Below are positions 1-5,885 of a stretch of DNA of 6,169 nt, one piece after another. Each line of letters opens with the position of its first letter. Positions within the stretch are counted from its first letter, which is position 1. The translations under genes and the position numbers were made by a program. The DNA comes from Acetobacteraceae bacterium (lineage in GTDB: Bacteria > Pseudomonadota > Alphaproteobacteria > Acetobacterales > Acetobacteraceae), in assembly GCA_003164305.1 (NCBI GenBank), contig PLSZ01000444.1, positions 1-6,169 on the forward strand, in the 5' to 3' direction. The notes below the pieces were generated by a model. It ran no database searches. It was not told the origin of the DNA and worked only from the letters and a program-made list of their open reading frames with translations.

Positions 1-560
1 TCGGAATGCACGACTTTCACCATCGCCACCTGCTCCGGCTTGGTGCCGTAGTCGTACATGTGCCGCATGAAGGTCGGCGCGAAATTCTGGCCCGCGCTCT
101 GCCAGCCATAAGCGCGGTTGTGCAGCGCGTCGCCATTGACCGGCGCCGCCGAGCGCGCGCCGGTGCCGCCGATGCGCACCTGCGAGAACCCGTTCATGGC
201 GCGGAAAATCGCGACGTATTTGCACAATCCCGCTTCGATCACGCCGATGGCGATGCCGATCAGCGCCTCGGTCGAGGAACCGCCGCCCATGCAATCCATG
301 TAAAAGTTCAATCGCGCGCCGATATCGCCCGCCATGAACGTTGACGGCGTCGAGTCATTGCCTGAGTACGACAACATCCCGTCGATATCGGACGCTTTCA
401 GTCCGGCGTCGGCGATGGCGTTTCGAAGAGCCCAGGTGCCGAGGGCTCGGGTGGTTTTGCCGGAGCCGCGGGTGTAGGTGGTTTCGCCGATGCCGACGAT
501 GGCATATTTATCGCGAAGGAATTTCGGTGTCGAAACATCCGTGTCCGCTGGTAGTGGCAT
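1..560 (-). CDS. Thiolase-like protein (SCP-x / lipid-transfer type), N-terminal part
   Basis: The open frame runs from an ATG at 560 to the left edge with no stop, giving 186 residues; the C-terminal half is outside the window. A strong ribosome-binding site (GGGGAG) lies 7 nt before the ATG and decides the start. After about 17 variable residues the chain reads YAIVGIGETTYTRGSGKTT, then DAGLKASDIDGM (51-62), then a Gly-rich turn MDCMGGGSSTEAL (88-100), then YVAIFRAMNGFSQ (115-127). This order is typical of the bacterial thiolase-like family annotated as acetyl-CoA acetyltransferase or lipid-transfer thiolase, which acts on acyl-CoA or sterol side-chain substrates in the cytoplasm. The usual nucleophile motif (Asn-x-x-Cys-x-Ser-Gly) is not intact: Cys90 is present but appears about three residues too early, and Gly occupies the expected site. 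Some relatives without this Cys are aldolases that work with a DUF35 partner. Family call is firm; substrate and reaction are unknown. Confidence 0.85.
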   Translation of the reverse strand, partial: MPLPADTDVSTPKFLRDKYAIVGIGETTYTRGSGKTTRALGTWALRNAIADAGLKASDIDGMLSYSGNDSTPSTFMAGDIGARLNFYMDCMGGGSSTEALIGIAIGVIEAGLCKYVAIFRAMNGFSQVRIGGTGARSAAPVNGDALHNRAYGWQSAGQNFAPTFMRHMYDYGTKPEQVAMVKVVHS

Positions 561-628
561 GTCCGTTCTCCCCTTCTCTGTCCCCACGCTGGCCCGCCCC
601 GCCGTCCCCGTCAATCGCGCGCCACCCG

Positions 629-657
629 TTGAAGCGGAAGCGGTCTGTCGGTACCAT
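629..657 (+). promoter_or_regulatory. Candidate sigma70-type promoter for the unknown 201-aa gene
   Basis: TTGAAG at 629-634 and TACCAT at 652-657 each match four of six consensus bases and are separated by exactly 17 nt. Transcription would start near 664, leaving a leader of about 20 nt that carries the AGGAG at 675-679. It fits the only rightward gene nearby. The match is moderate and chance cannot be excluded. I found no convincing counterpart for the leftward thiolase-like gene in the same 123-bp intergenic region. Confidence 0.4.
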
Positions 658-658
658 G

Positions 659-674
659 TTGCCCGAAGGGGCAA
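659..674 (+). other. Small inverted repeat next to the ribosome-binding site
   Basis: TTGCCC (659-664) and GGGCAA (669-674) form a 6-bp perfect stem with a 4-nt GAAG loop. It abuts the AGGAG at 675-679 of the unknown gene. If transcription begins near 664 the hairpin would not be in the message and the repeat could instead be a protein-binding site; with an earlier start it could limit ribosome access. The function is unproven. Confidence 0.3.
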
Positions 675-683
675 AGGAGCAAC

Positions 684-1292
684 ATGATGGTTGACGCGAT
701 CCGCTTCCCCGGCACGGTCGAGTGGTCGGGCGAAAACCCCGGCATTTATCTCAAGGCAAACCCCAATGGGCCGTTCACCACTCTCGCGAGCTTCTTCCGC
801 GTCGTGTTGTCGCCGCACGGCCGCGGCCATGCCCTGGTTCTGGTGTCGCCGCCGAACGAATTTGTGCGGGCGAACAACCTTTGCCTGACCGACAATGAGC
901 CGCTCGCGCGCTGGCTGGTCACTGAGTTCGTCAGTCATTTCAGCGCTTTTCAGGGAACAGACGCCTTGCCCAATCTGGTGTACCGCAAGCTCGACAGTGT
1001 CGAAAGCGCCGGCGATCCGGGCAACATTTATTCCGAGAAGGTGACGGCCGGCGATCTGACTGTCACGCTGACCTGGTCAGGTCTCGGTGTGCCGTTTTGT
1101 TTCGTCAACCCACCGGAGTTATCGGCGACCGGCAAGCATCACATGCCAGGCTTGTTCGTCGGATGCCTCGACGCGTCGATTCTGATCAACGGCAGGCGCC
1201 TGCCCGGTTCGCCCATCCCGCGGGAGGTTGCCGGACGGAAAATCACCAGTGCCATGCTGGCGTTTTCCGAAACCTGGATCCGCGCGGAATAA
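684..1292 (+). CDS. Uncharacterised soluble protein of about 201 residues
   Basis: I do not recognise this family. Two ATG codons lie side by side at 684 and 687. The AGGAG at 675-679 is 4 nt from the first and 7 nt from the second, so the second is the likelier start (201 residues). The protein begins VDAIRFPGTVEW, has no signal peptide and no membrane helix, and looks rich in beta strands, for example DLTVTLTWSG (124-133) and ASILINGRRLPGS (164-176, counted from the first ATG). Conserved-looking turns are NPGIYLKANPNGP (18-30) and HHMPGLFVG (152-160). Evidence that it is real: a good ribosome-binding site, a candidate promoter upstream, GC-rich codon use like its neighbours, and an end just 4 bp from the convergent transporter gene. 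It is divergent from the thiolase-like gene, which may hint at a linked role, but nothing in the sequence gives a function. Confidence 0.8.
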   Translation: MMVDAIRFPGTVEWSGENPGIYLKANPNGPFTTLASFFRVVLSPHGRGHALVLVSPPNEFVRANNLCLTDNEPLARWLVTEFVSHFSAFQGTDALPNLVYRKLDSVESAGDPGNIYSEKVTAGDLTVTLTWSGLGVPFCFVNPPELSATGKHHMPGLFVGCLDASILINGRRLPGSPIPREVAGRKITSAMLAFSETWIRAE

Positions 1293-1296
1293 ACCG

Positions 1297-2517
1297 TCAA
1301 CCGGCGGCCAACGCCCGCCGCGCGCGTCGTCCGGGCATTTCCGGACCGCCGAACACGATCTGCATCACGCCCGCCGTGGCACCGATCGAGACACCGATGT
1401 GCCACGCGAGGTCATAAGACCCGAACGCGTCGAACAGCAGCCCTCCGCCCCAGGCACCCAGTACCGATCCCATCTGATGCACGACGAACGACATGCCCAG
1501 GATGGTGGCCATGTAACGGGTGCCAAACAATTCGGCGATGTAGCCTGATACCAACGGGATCACGCCCAACCATAGCATGCCCATCGCGGCGGCGAAAACG
1601 ATCGTTGAGGTTGGCGTCGGCGGGATCATGAAGAAGATCCCCAGAACGATCGACCGGCAAAGATACAGCAAGCCCAGCAGGATGTATTTGGGATACCGGC
1701 CGCCTAACCAGCCGGCGCTCCAGGACCCGAAGATGTTCACGCCGCCGATGGTGGCCAGAGCGGTTGCGCTCAACATCGGATCCTGTCCGCAAATCGCGAG
1801 ATAATTGGGCAGATGCGTGGTCAGGAAAATCAATTGCAGGCCGCAAACGAAATACGCGCCGGTCATCACCAGATAGCGCCGGCTGCGCATCGCCTGGCCC
1901 ACGACCTCCCGCATCGTCGCGCGCTTTTCCGCCGGCCGCGGCATGCGATCCACCGCGCCCGCCATGAAGGCGGCGGGCAGCATCGCCACCGCCAGCAGCA
2001 GAAAGAACACCACGCCGACGCGCCAGTCCCAGCGCGCCAGCATGAACTGCAACGACGGCGCGATCACCAGCGTGCCGACCGAGGAACAGGCGCCGACCGC
2101 GCCCAAAATCACGCTGCGCCGCTCGGGCGAGACGGCGCGGGCGGAGGCGGTCATCGCCAATGATGACGCCGTGCAGGCCAGGGCGACGCCAACCAGACCG
2201 CCGGAGACGGCCAACTGCGCCGCGCCCCCGGCCGACAACATGACCAACATGCCAACGACATAAATAACCCCGCCGGCCAGCATCGCCGGCCGCAGCCCCC
2301 ATTTGTCGGCGATCGCCCCGACCGGCGCCTGCGACAGGCCCCAGGCGATATTCTGGATGGCGACGGCGAAGGTGAAATCGGCGGCTTTGATCGCCAGATC
2401 ATGCGTCACCGGCGGCAGGAACAGGCCGAGGCTCTGCCGCATGCCCATGCCGATACTCATCATCACGGCCGCGCCGGCCAGGATCATGGCCGGTTTCGGG
2501 ATTCGGGCTGGGCCCAT
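1297..2517 (-). CDS. Major facilitator superfamily transporter, 12 helices
   Basis: This is a polytopic inner-membrane protein of 406 residues, the normal size for a 12-helix MFS carrier. The first helix contains GMGMRQSLGLFLPP (about 23-36), a style seen in MCT/OxlT-like and related carboxylate carriers. The loop between helices 2 and 3 carries the MFS signature GAIADKWGLRPAM (67-79), with a degenerate copy GWLGGRYPK (269-277) at the matching place in the second half. A basic, Pro-rich central loop near 190-215 (DRMPRPAEKRATMRE) separates the halves. The C-terminus is short and Arg/Ala-rich. The frame extends to a GTG at 2535, but the AGGAG at 2532-2528 overlaps that codon's downstream bases and sits 10 nt before the ATG at 2517, so ATG 2517 is preferred. 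It lies 66 bp after the Hint gene on the same strand and may be cotranscribed. The substrate is unknown; a small carboxylate is a guess. Confidence 0.9.
   Translation of the reverse strand: MGPARIPKPAMILAGAAVMMSIGMGMRQSLGLFLPPVTHDLAIKAADFTFAVAIQNIAWGLSQAPVGAIADKWGLRPAMLAGGVIYVVGMLVMLSAGGAAQLAVSGGLVGVALACTASSLAMTASARAVSPERRSVILGAVGACSSVGTLVIAPSLQFMLARWDWRVGVVFFLLLAVAMLPAAFMAGAVDRMPRPAEKRATMREVVGQAMRSRRYLVMTGAYFVCGLQLIFLTTHLPNYLAICGQDPMLSATALATIGGVNIFGSWSAGWLGGRYPKYILLGLLYLCRSIVLGIFFMIPPTPTSTIVFAAAMGMLWLGVIPLVSGYIAELFGTRYMATILGMSFVVHQMGSVLGAWGGGLLFDAFGSYDLAWHIGVSIGATAGVMQIVFGGPEMPGRRARRALAAG
1302..1320. terminator. Weak hairpin at the convergent gene junction
   Basis: CGGCGG (1302-1307) and CCGCCG (1315-1320) form a 6-bp perfect GC stem around a 7-nt loop. 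It starts 10 bp after the stop of the rightward unknown gene and lies inside the last codons of the leftward transporter gene. There is no clear T-run on either side, so it is at best a poor bidirectional terminator; the hairpin may be only a by-product of GC-rich Ala codons. Confidence 0.25.
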
Positions 2518-2534
2518 TGTTGGAACGCTCCTCA

Positions 2535-2569
2535 CCAGGCGGCGCAGGGTGCCTGGATCGACGCCCAGG
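2535..2569 (-). promoter_or_regulatory. Alternative hairpins just before the MFS transporter start
   Basis: Between the Hint gene and the transporter, read on the minus strand, three segments follow each other: CCTGG (2569-2565), CCAGGC (2556-2551) and GCCTGG (2540-2535). The middle one can pair with the first (5 bp, 8-nt loop) or with the last (6 bp, 10-nt loop), but not with both. The last arm directly abuts the AGGAG used by the transporter. The geometry resembles a small translational switch or a partial terminator. No T-run follows, the stems are short, and chance in GC-rich DNA is a real alternative. Confidence 0.25.
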
Positions 2570-2583
2570 TCAAGGCTCGTGGA

Positions 2584-4815
2584 TCAGCCCTGCGCTGGAT
2601 GAACGGCCGCGGCGAGCCGCCTCGACCTGGCATGATGGGCCAGTCGGCTTCGCACCGCCGCCAATCTGGGTCCCGACATGACCAATGGCGCGGCGCCTCG
2701 GGTTTCCCAGGACAGGGCAACGTCACGCGTCAGCCTTGCCTCGAAATCCGGGTGCAAACCGATGACTTCGCCGTCCTGGTCGAAATCGAATCGGTCGCCA
2801 ACGGCGAGGTAACTTTCCGCCGGCAAATCCTCGGCCAGAATGACGTCGTGTTCGGGCAGTTCGATGTGAAAATATGTCACCTCCGACACAGAAATCTGTT
2901 GGATGGTTTGGTGATTGATCAGGCATCGGACGGGGATCAGCACCTCGTCCACGAACAAAGCATGGTCAGGGCTCAACCAAAGATCGCGTGACGGCAATCC
3001 TGGGCCGAATGCGCCGGCTTCGACGAGTACAGGCTGAACGCTGTCGGGGCGCGGATGGCGGCGGAACTCGATATCGCGATGACCCGTCCAGATGATTTCC
3101 ACCGGCTCGCCGCGATAGGCGACCGCGCGCATGCCTGGCCGCAGACCCTCCACCGGAAGCGGTCCATGATCGGTGCGGATCAACGTACCCGCTACGAAAC
3201 AAGAAACGGTGAGATCGGTCCCGCCGCCCATCAGCGCATAACTGAACGTCTCTCCAGAGAACGACTGCGTGGGATCGAATTTAAGGGCCAGCCCCGGGCC
3301 GCTGCTCTCTGAGACGGTGAGGACATTGCCGGTCGTGGAAAGACTGACACCGGTCGCGTCAGCGATGCCGGCGAGCGATATCGTTTCACCAAATTCAAAC
3401 CCGGCGATCGTGCCGTTCATGGAGCGTGGATCAGCCAACGTGAGCGCGCCGCCACCGGCGAAGGCCACCGAGGTTCCGGCGGCGACGGTACCGCCCAGGC
3501 TCCATCGCGCGCCACCGTCGAGGGTGACGCGACGGAAATTCTGGTACTGCGTGCCAAAGCCATTGATGGTGCCGATTGAACTGCCTGACAGCAGTTCCAG
3601 GAAGTTGCCGGAGCTGGCGGTGTTGCCAGCGACGACGCCGGCGAAGACCGCGCCGGGTGCCACGCGCAACAGGCTGTACGAAGAAAGTCCGAAGCCCGGT
3701 CCGAAGACGACTGCCTGGGCACCACTGATGGTTCCGTAATTCGTCACTGTTCCGTAACCAGTGAATTCGACGCCAGCCCCACCTCCCGTCTGGGAACCCG
3801 AAATCTTCCCTCTGTTGATCACTGTATTGATCTGATTATCACCAGACACAACGACACCATAACCGCCGGAGATCGTGCCGCTCGCTCCATTGGTAAGTAT
3901 GATTCCGCGGGGCGCGTAGACGCCACTTGTCTCGTATCTCTGCTGCGACGACTGCGAAATGGTTCCGCTTCCGACCGATCCCGCTCCCGTCCCCAGAATG
4001 ATCCCATCATTCGTGATGTAGCCGGGGAAGCCTCCACCTCCAGCGTCCATCAGGAGACCACCAGAAATCGTGGCGCCCGACGCGTTTGTTACGAATCCGC
4101 CACCGAGGGCAGCGCCACCGGCGACGGTGCCCTGGTTCGCGAGCGACACTTCGCCATGGTACTGGTAAATCCCATTGATCAGCCCGCCGGGCTGGTTGTA
4201 CATGGAAATACCACCCTGACCACGGATCGCCGAGATCGTGCCACCCGTTGCATTGGTGACACTGTCGCCGGCTGTCAGGACCACGCCAAACGAACTGCCG
4301 CTGATGTTTCCGGCGTTCACCACGCTGCCGTGGCCAGGGAGGTAAACACCCACAGGCCCGGTTATCACGCCGGTCGGGCCGTTGCTGACGCCACCCGTCC
4401 GCAGAAGGACAGCCGAATTTACCACCCCAAATACGTGATTGAATCCGTACTGGATAGCTGGGCCGCCGCCTGCCGACAAAATCTGGCCCTGGTTCACGAT
4501 GGTTCCCGAGGGCATGGTGACAGCGATCCCATAACCGCTGATCGTCGCACCTTGAAGGTTGGTCAGCGCGCCGCCGCCGGCCAGACGGACTCCCGGGACC
4601 TGATAATAATGGAAGAGGGGGGCGTTGGCGGGCCTGATGAAGGTGGAAAGCACGTCGCCCACGTTGGCGATCGACGAATAAACGACCAGATTGCTTTGCA
4701 GCGCCGTCGACGTCGCGCTTTCGATCGTCACGCCGGGGACGATGCTGAGCGGGCTATCTCCCGCGTTCGTCAGGGTGAGGCCATTCAAGTAATTCGTTGA
4801 AATTGTTCTGGGCAT
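2584..4815 (-). CDS. Beta-helix repeat protein with C-terminal Hint (hedgehog/intein) domain
   Basis: This 743-residue protein has three parts. Residues about 1-380 contain imperfect repeats of the form TN..G.ISG..GV and VVN.G.ISG...GV (for example LTNLQGATISGYGIAV, SVVNAGNISGSSFGVV, TVTNYGTISGAQAVVF), which predict a right-handed beta-helix stalk. Residues about 385-538 are a Gly/Ser-rich beta region ending in GGGTDLTVS. Residues 539 to about 690 form a Hint_2-type domain: Cys539 in CFVAGTLIRTDHG, the block LSPDHALFVDE (614-624, His618), then TYFHIELPEHDVILAEDLPAESY (647-669). In Hint domains the first Cys attacks the preceding peptide bond and the block-B His assists, so self-cleavage is plausible. 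A basic tail of about 50 residues follows. No signal peptide, calcium-binding nonapeptides or autotransporter barrel are visible. The frame extends to TTG 4848, but that codon lies in the candidate -10 box and ATG 4815 (MPRTIST) looks typical. Likely surface or secreted; role unknown. Confidence 0.88.
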   Translation of the reverse strand: MPRTISTNYLNGLTLTNAGDSPLSIVPGVTIESATSTALQSNLVVYSSIANVGDVLSTFIRPANAPLFHYYQVPGVRLAGGGALTNLQGATISGYGIAVTMPSGTIVNQGQILSAGGGPAIQYGFNHVFGVVNSAVLLRTGGVSNGPTGVITGPVGVYLPGHGSVVNAGNISGSSFGVVLTAGDSVTNATGGTISAIRGQGGISMYNQPGGLINGIYQYHGEVSLANQGTVAGGAALGGGFVTNASGATISGGLLMDAGGGGFPGYITNDGIILGTGAGSVGSGTISQSSQQRYETSGVYAPRGIILTNGASGTISGGYGVVVSGDNQINTVINRGKISGSQTGGGAGVEFTGYGTVTNYGTISGAQAVVFGPGFGLSSYSLLRVAPGAVFAGVVAGNTASSGNFLELLSGSSIGTINGFGTQYQNFRRVTLDGGARWSLGGTVAAGTSVAFAGGGALTLADPRSMNGTIAGFEFGETISLAGIADATGVSLSTTGNVLTVSESSGPGLALKFDPTQSFSGETFSYALMGGGTDLTVSCFVAGTLIRTDHGPLPVEGLRPGMRAVAYRGEPVEIIWTGHRDIEFRRHPRPDSVQPVLVEAGAFGPGLPSRDLWLSPDHALFVDEVLIPVRCLINHQTIQQISVSEVTYFHIELPEHDVILAEDLPAESYLAVGDRFDFDQDGEVIGLHPDFEARLTRDVALSWETRGAAPLVMSGPRLAAVRSRLAHHARSRRLAAAVHPAQG
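2750..3201 (-). other. Hint_2-type domain coding segment
   Basis: The segment begins at the Cys codon (TGT, 3201-3199) and covers roughly residues 539-688 of the repeat protein. Recognisable blocks are CFVAGTLI, PVEGLRPGMRAV, VEIIWTGHRDIEF, LSPDHALFV, TYFHIELPEHDV and PAESYLAVGDRF. Compared with hedgehog (Cys, then Thr-x-x-His), the Cys and His are kept and Thr is replaced by Ser (Ser615). The right boundary is approximate. Whether this copy cleaves itself cannot be read from sequence alone. Confidence 0.8.
3670..4560 (-). repeat. Degenerate coding repeats of the beta-helix region
   Basis: About ten or more imperfect units of 20-40 residues are seen in the translation, each built from a TN or VVN start, a G.I.G core and a GV strand (residues about 84-380). 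At the DNA level the copies are too diverged to be simple tandem repeats, so this looks like an old expansion under protein-fold constraint. By eye the segment also holds more A and T than the flanking genes, which suits its Asn/Thr/Ile-rich code. Confidence 0.65.
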
Positions 4816-4845
4816 CGCATCATTTCCGATCGAAACCAGCACCCT

Positions 4846-4876
4846 CAAATACGAGCCCGCCGCGCCACGTTGTCAA
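4846..4876 (-). promoter_or_regulatory. Candidate sigma70-type promoter for the Hint protein gene
   Basis: A perfect -35 box TTGACA (4876-4871) is followed after 19 nt by TATTTG (4851-4846), which matches three of six -10 bases. A start of transcription near 4839 would leave a leader of about 25 nt before ATG 4815. The spacer is longer than the preferred 17 nt, so the promoter may be weak or need an activator. It suggests the gene is expressed independently of the trp genes upstream and argues against translation starting at TTG 4848. Confidence 0.45.
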
Positions 4877-5060
4877 GGTTTATTGGGTCTTTCCACAAAT
4901 GACATCAATTCAGACGCATGGGTCGGTCCGGCGAATTGTGCCTCTCGCGAGTCGCCAGGTTCCTCGGCCAGGCCGGGTGTTGCGCCGGTGGCGAAATCAG
5001 CCACGCCGTGCGGCCAAAGAGTCTGGAATTCGGAACCGCGGTCCCGCGTGAACGCAGCGA
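4877..5060. other. Intergenic region between trpA and the Hint gene, no gene seen
   Basis: About 180 bp follow the trpA stop. I see no credible small gene: the only leftward frame overlaps trpA and has no ribosome-binding site or familiar motif. I also find no strong hairpin followed by a T-run, so the end of the trp transcript is not marked by an obvious intrinsic terminator. Confidence 0.5.
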
Positions 5061-5885
5061 TCAGCCGCGTTCCCGCCGTACCTCGGCCGCGAGCGAGCAC
5101 ACCTGATCCAGCACCGCCGCGACAGCGTCCGACTTCGCGTGGCCGTCCGCGTCCAAATGCTTCGACAGCGTCTCGATCAACGCCGACGCCACCACCGCCG
5201 CGTCCGCGACCCTCGACGCCTCCGCCGCCTGGGCTGGCGTACGCACGCCAAACCCGATCGCGATCGGCAGATCGGTCGCCTTCCGGATACGAGGGATCGC
5301 CGCCATCAGAGACTCCGACGTCGCGCTGCGCGTGCCGGTGATGCCCGTGATGCTGACGTAATAAACGAAGCCCGAGCTGCCGTTCATCACCTGAGGCAAC
5401 CGTTTGTCATCCGTTGTCGGCGCCACCAGCCGAATCACGTCCAGTCCATTCGCGTTGGCGAAGGGCAGCAGCATGTCCGATTCCTCGGGGGGCAGATCGA
5501 CGATGATCAGCCCATCGACTCCCGCGGCCGCGGCATCGGCGCAGAACTTCTCCGGCCCATACGACAGGATGGGATTTAAATACCCCATCAGAATGACCGG
5601 GGTCGTCGCATCCTCGGCGCGAAACTCGCGCACCATGGTCAGCACGTGGCGGACCTTGATGCCCGCTTTTAGGCCGCGCTTGCCGGCGGCCTGAATAATC
5701 GGGCCGTCGGCCATCGGATCGGTAAACGGCATACCGATTTCGATCAGGTCCGCCCCGGCCGAGGGCATCCCGCGCAGGATCGCCATCGAGGTCGCCTGGT
5801 CCGGATCCCAAGCCTCCAGAAACGGGATCAGCGCGCCCCGCCCGGCCGCTTTCAGTTCGGCGAAACGGGCCGCGATGCGACTCAC
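5061..5885 (-). CDS. trpA: Tryptophan synthase alpha chain
   Basis: TrpA splits indole-3-glycerol phosphate into indole and glyceraldehyde 3-phosphate; indole passes through a tunnel to TrpB for condensation with serine, the last steps of tryptophan synthesis in the cytoplasm. The 274-residue length is normal for this TIM-barrel protein. Catalytic Glu49 ([11 protein letters not shown]) and Asp60 (MADGPIIQ) fall at the same numbers as in the enteric enzyme, as do Phe22, Tyr102, Tyr175, Thr183 and the phosphate-binding GFGV (211-214). The start is a GTG at 5885 whose first bases overlap the trpB stop (GTGA, 4 nt), indicating translational coupling; no other in-frame ATG occurs before residue 34. 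One oddity: the usual strand-1 sequence FVTAGDP reads FLEAWDP (22-28), with Glu for Thr24 and Trp for Gly26. The frame is otherwise intact and the enzyme is probably active. Confidence 0.97.
   Translation of the reverse strand: MSRIAARFAELKAAGRGALIPFLEAWDPDQATSMAILRGMPSAGADLIEIGMPFTDPMADGPIIQAAGKRGLKAGIKVRHVLTMVREFRAEDATTPVILMGYLNPILSYGPEKFCADAAAAGVDGLIIVDLPPEESDMLLPFANANGLDVIRLVAPTTDDKRLPQVMNGSSGFVYYVSITGITGTRSATSESLMAAIPRIRKATDLPIAIGFGVRTPAQAAEASRVADAAVVASALIETLSKHLDADGHAKSDAVAAVLDQVCSLAAEVRRERG

Noticed and set aside
609..614. TTGACG on the minus strand as a -35 box for the thiolase-like gene
   Set aside because: No acceptable -10 box lies 16-19 nt downstream; the region is too GC-rich to support a promoter call.
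1412..2302. Leftward open frame of 296 residues, Arg/Gly-rich
   Set aside because: It is the alternative frame of the MFS gene, kept open by GC-rich codon use; the low-complexity Arg/Gly/His sequence is typical of such shadows.
2401..2991. Rightward open frame of 196 residues spanning the Hint-MFS spacer
   Set aside because: It is antisense to both genes, with no start signal or protein motif; the leftward frames show clear families.
3670..4560. CRISPR or tandem DNA repeat array
   Set aside because: The periodicity is in the protein (TN..G.ISG..GV units); DNA copies are diverged, of unequal spacing, and lie in one intact reading frame.
4156..4800. Rightward open frame of 214 residues
   Set aside because: It lies wholly antisense to the repeat region of the Hint protein, has no ribosome-binding site or known motif, and its composition follows from the repeat code of the opposite strand.
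2584..4815. Classical type V autotransporter
   Set aside because: The repeats resemble autotransporter passengers, but the C-terminus is a Hint domain with a basic tail and no beta-barrel or signal peptide is present.
4873..5100. Leftward open frame of 75 residues between trpA and the Hint gene
   Set aside because: It overlaps the trpA end in another frame, has no ribosome-binding site or recognisable sequence, and crosses the promoter-like region.
5139..5579. Rightward open frame of 146 residues
   Set aside because: It is antisense to trpA and Arg-rich, as expected for a GC-rich shadow frame.
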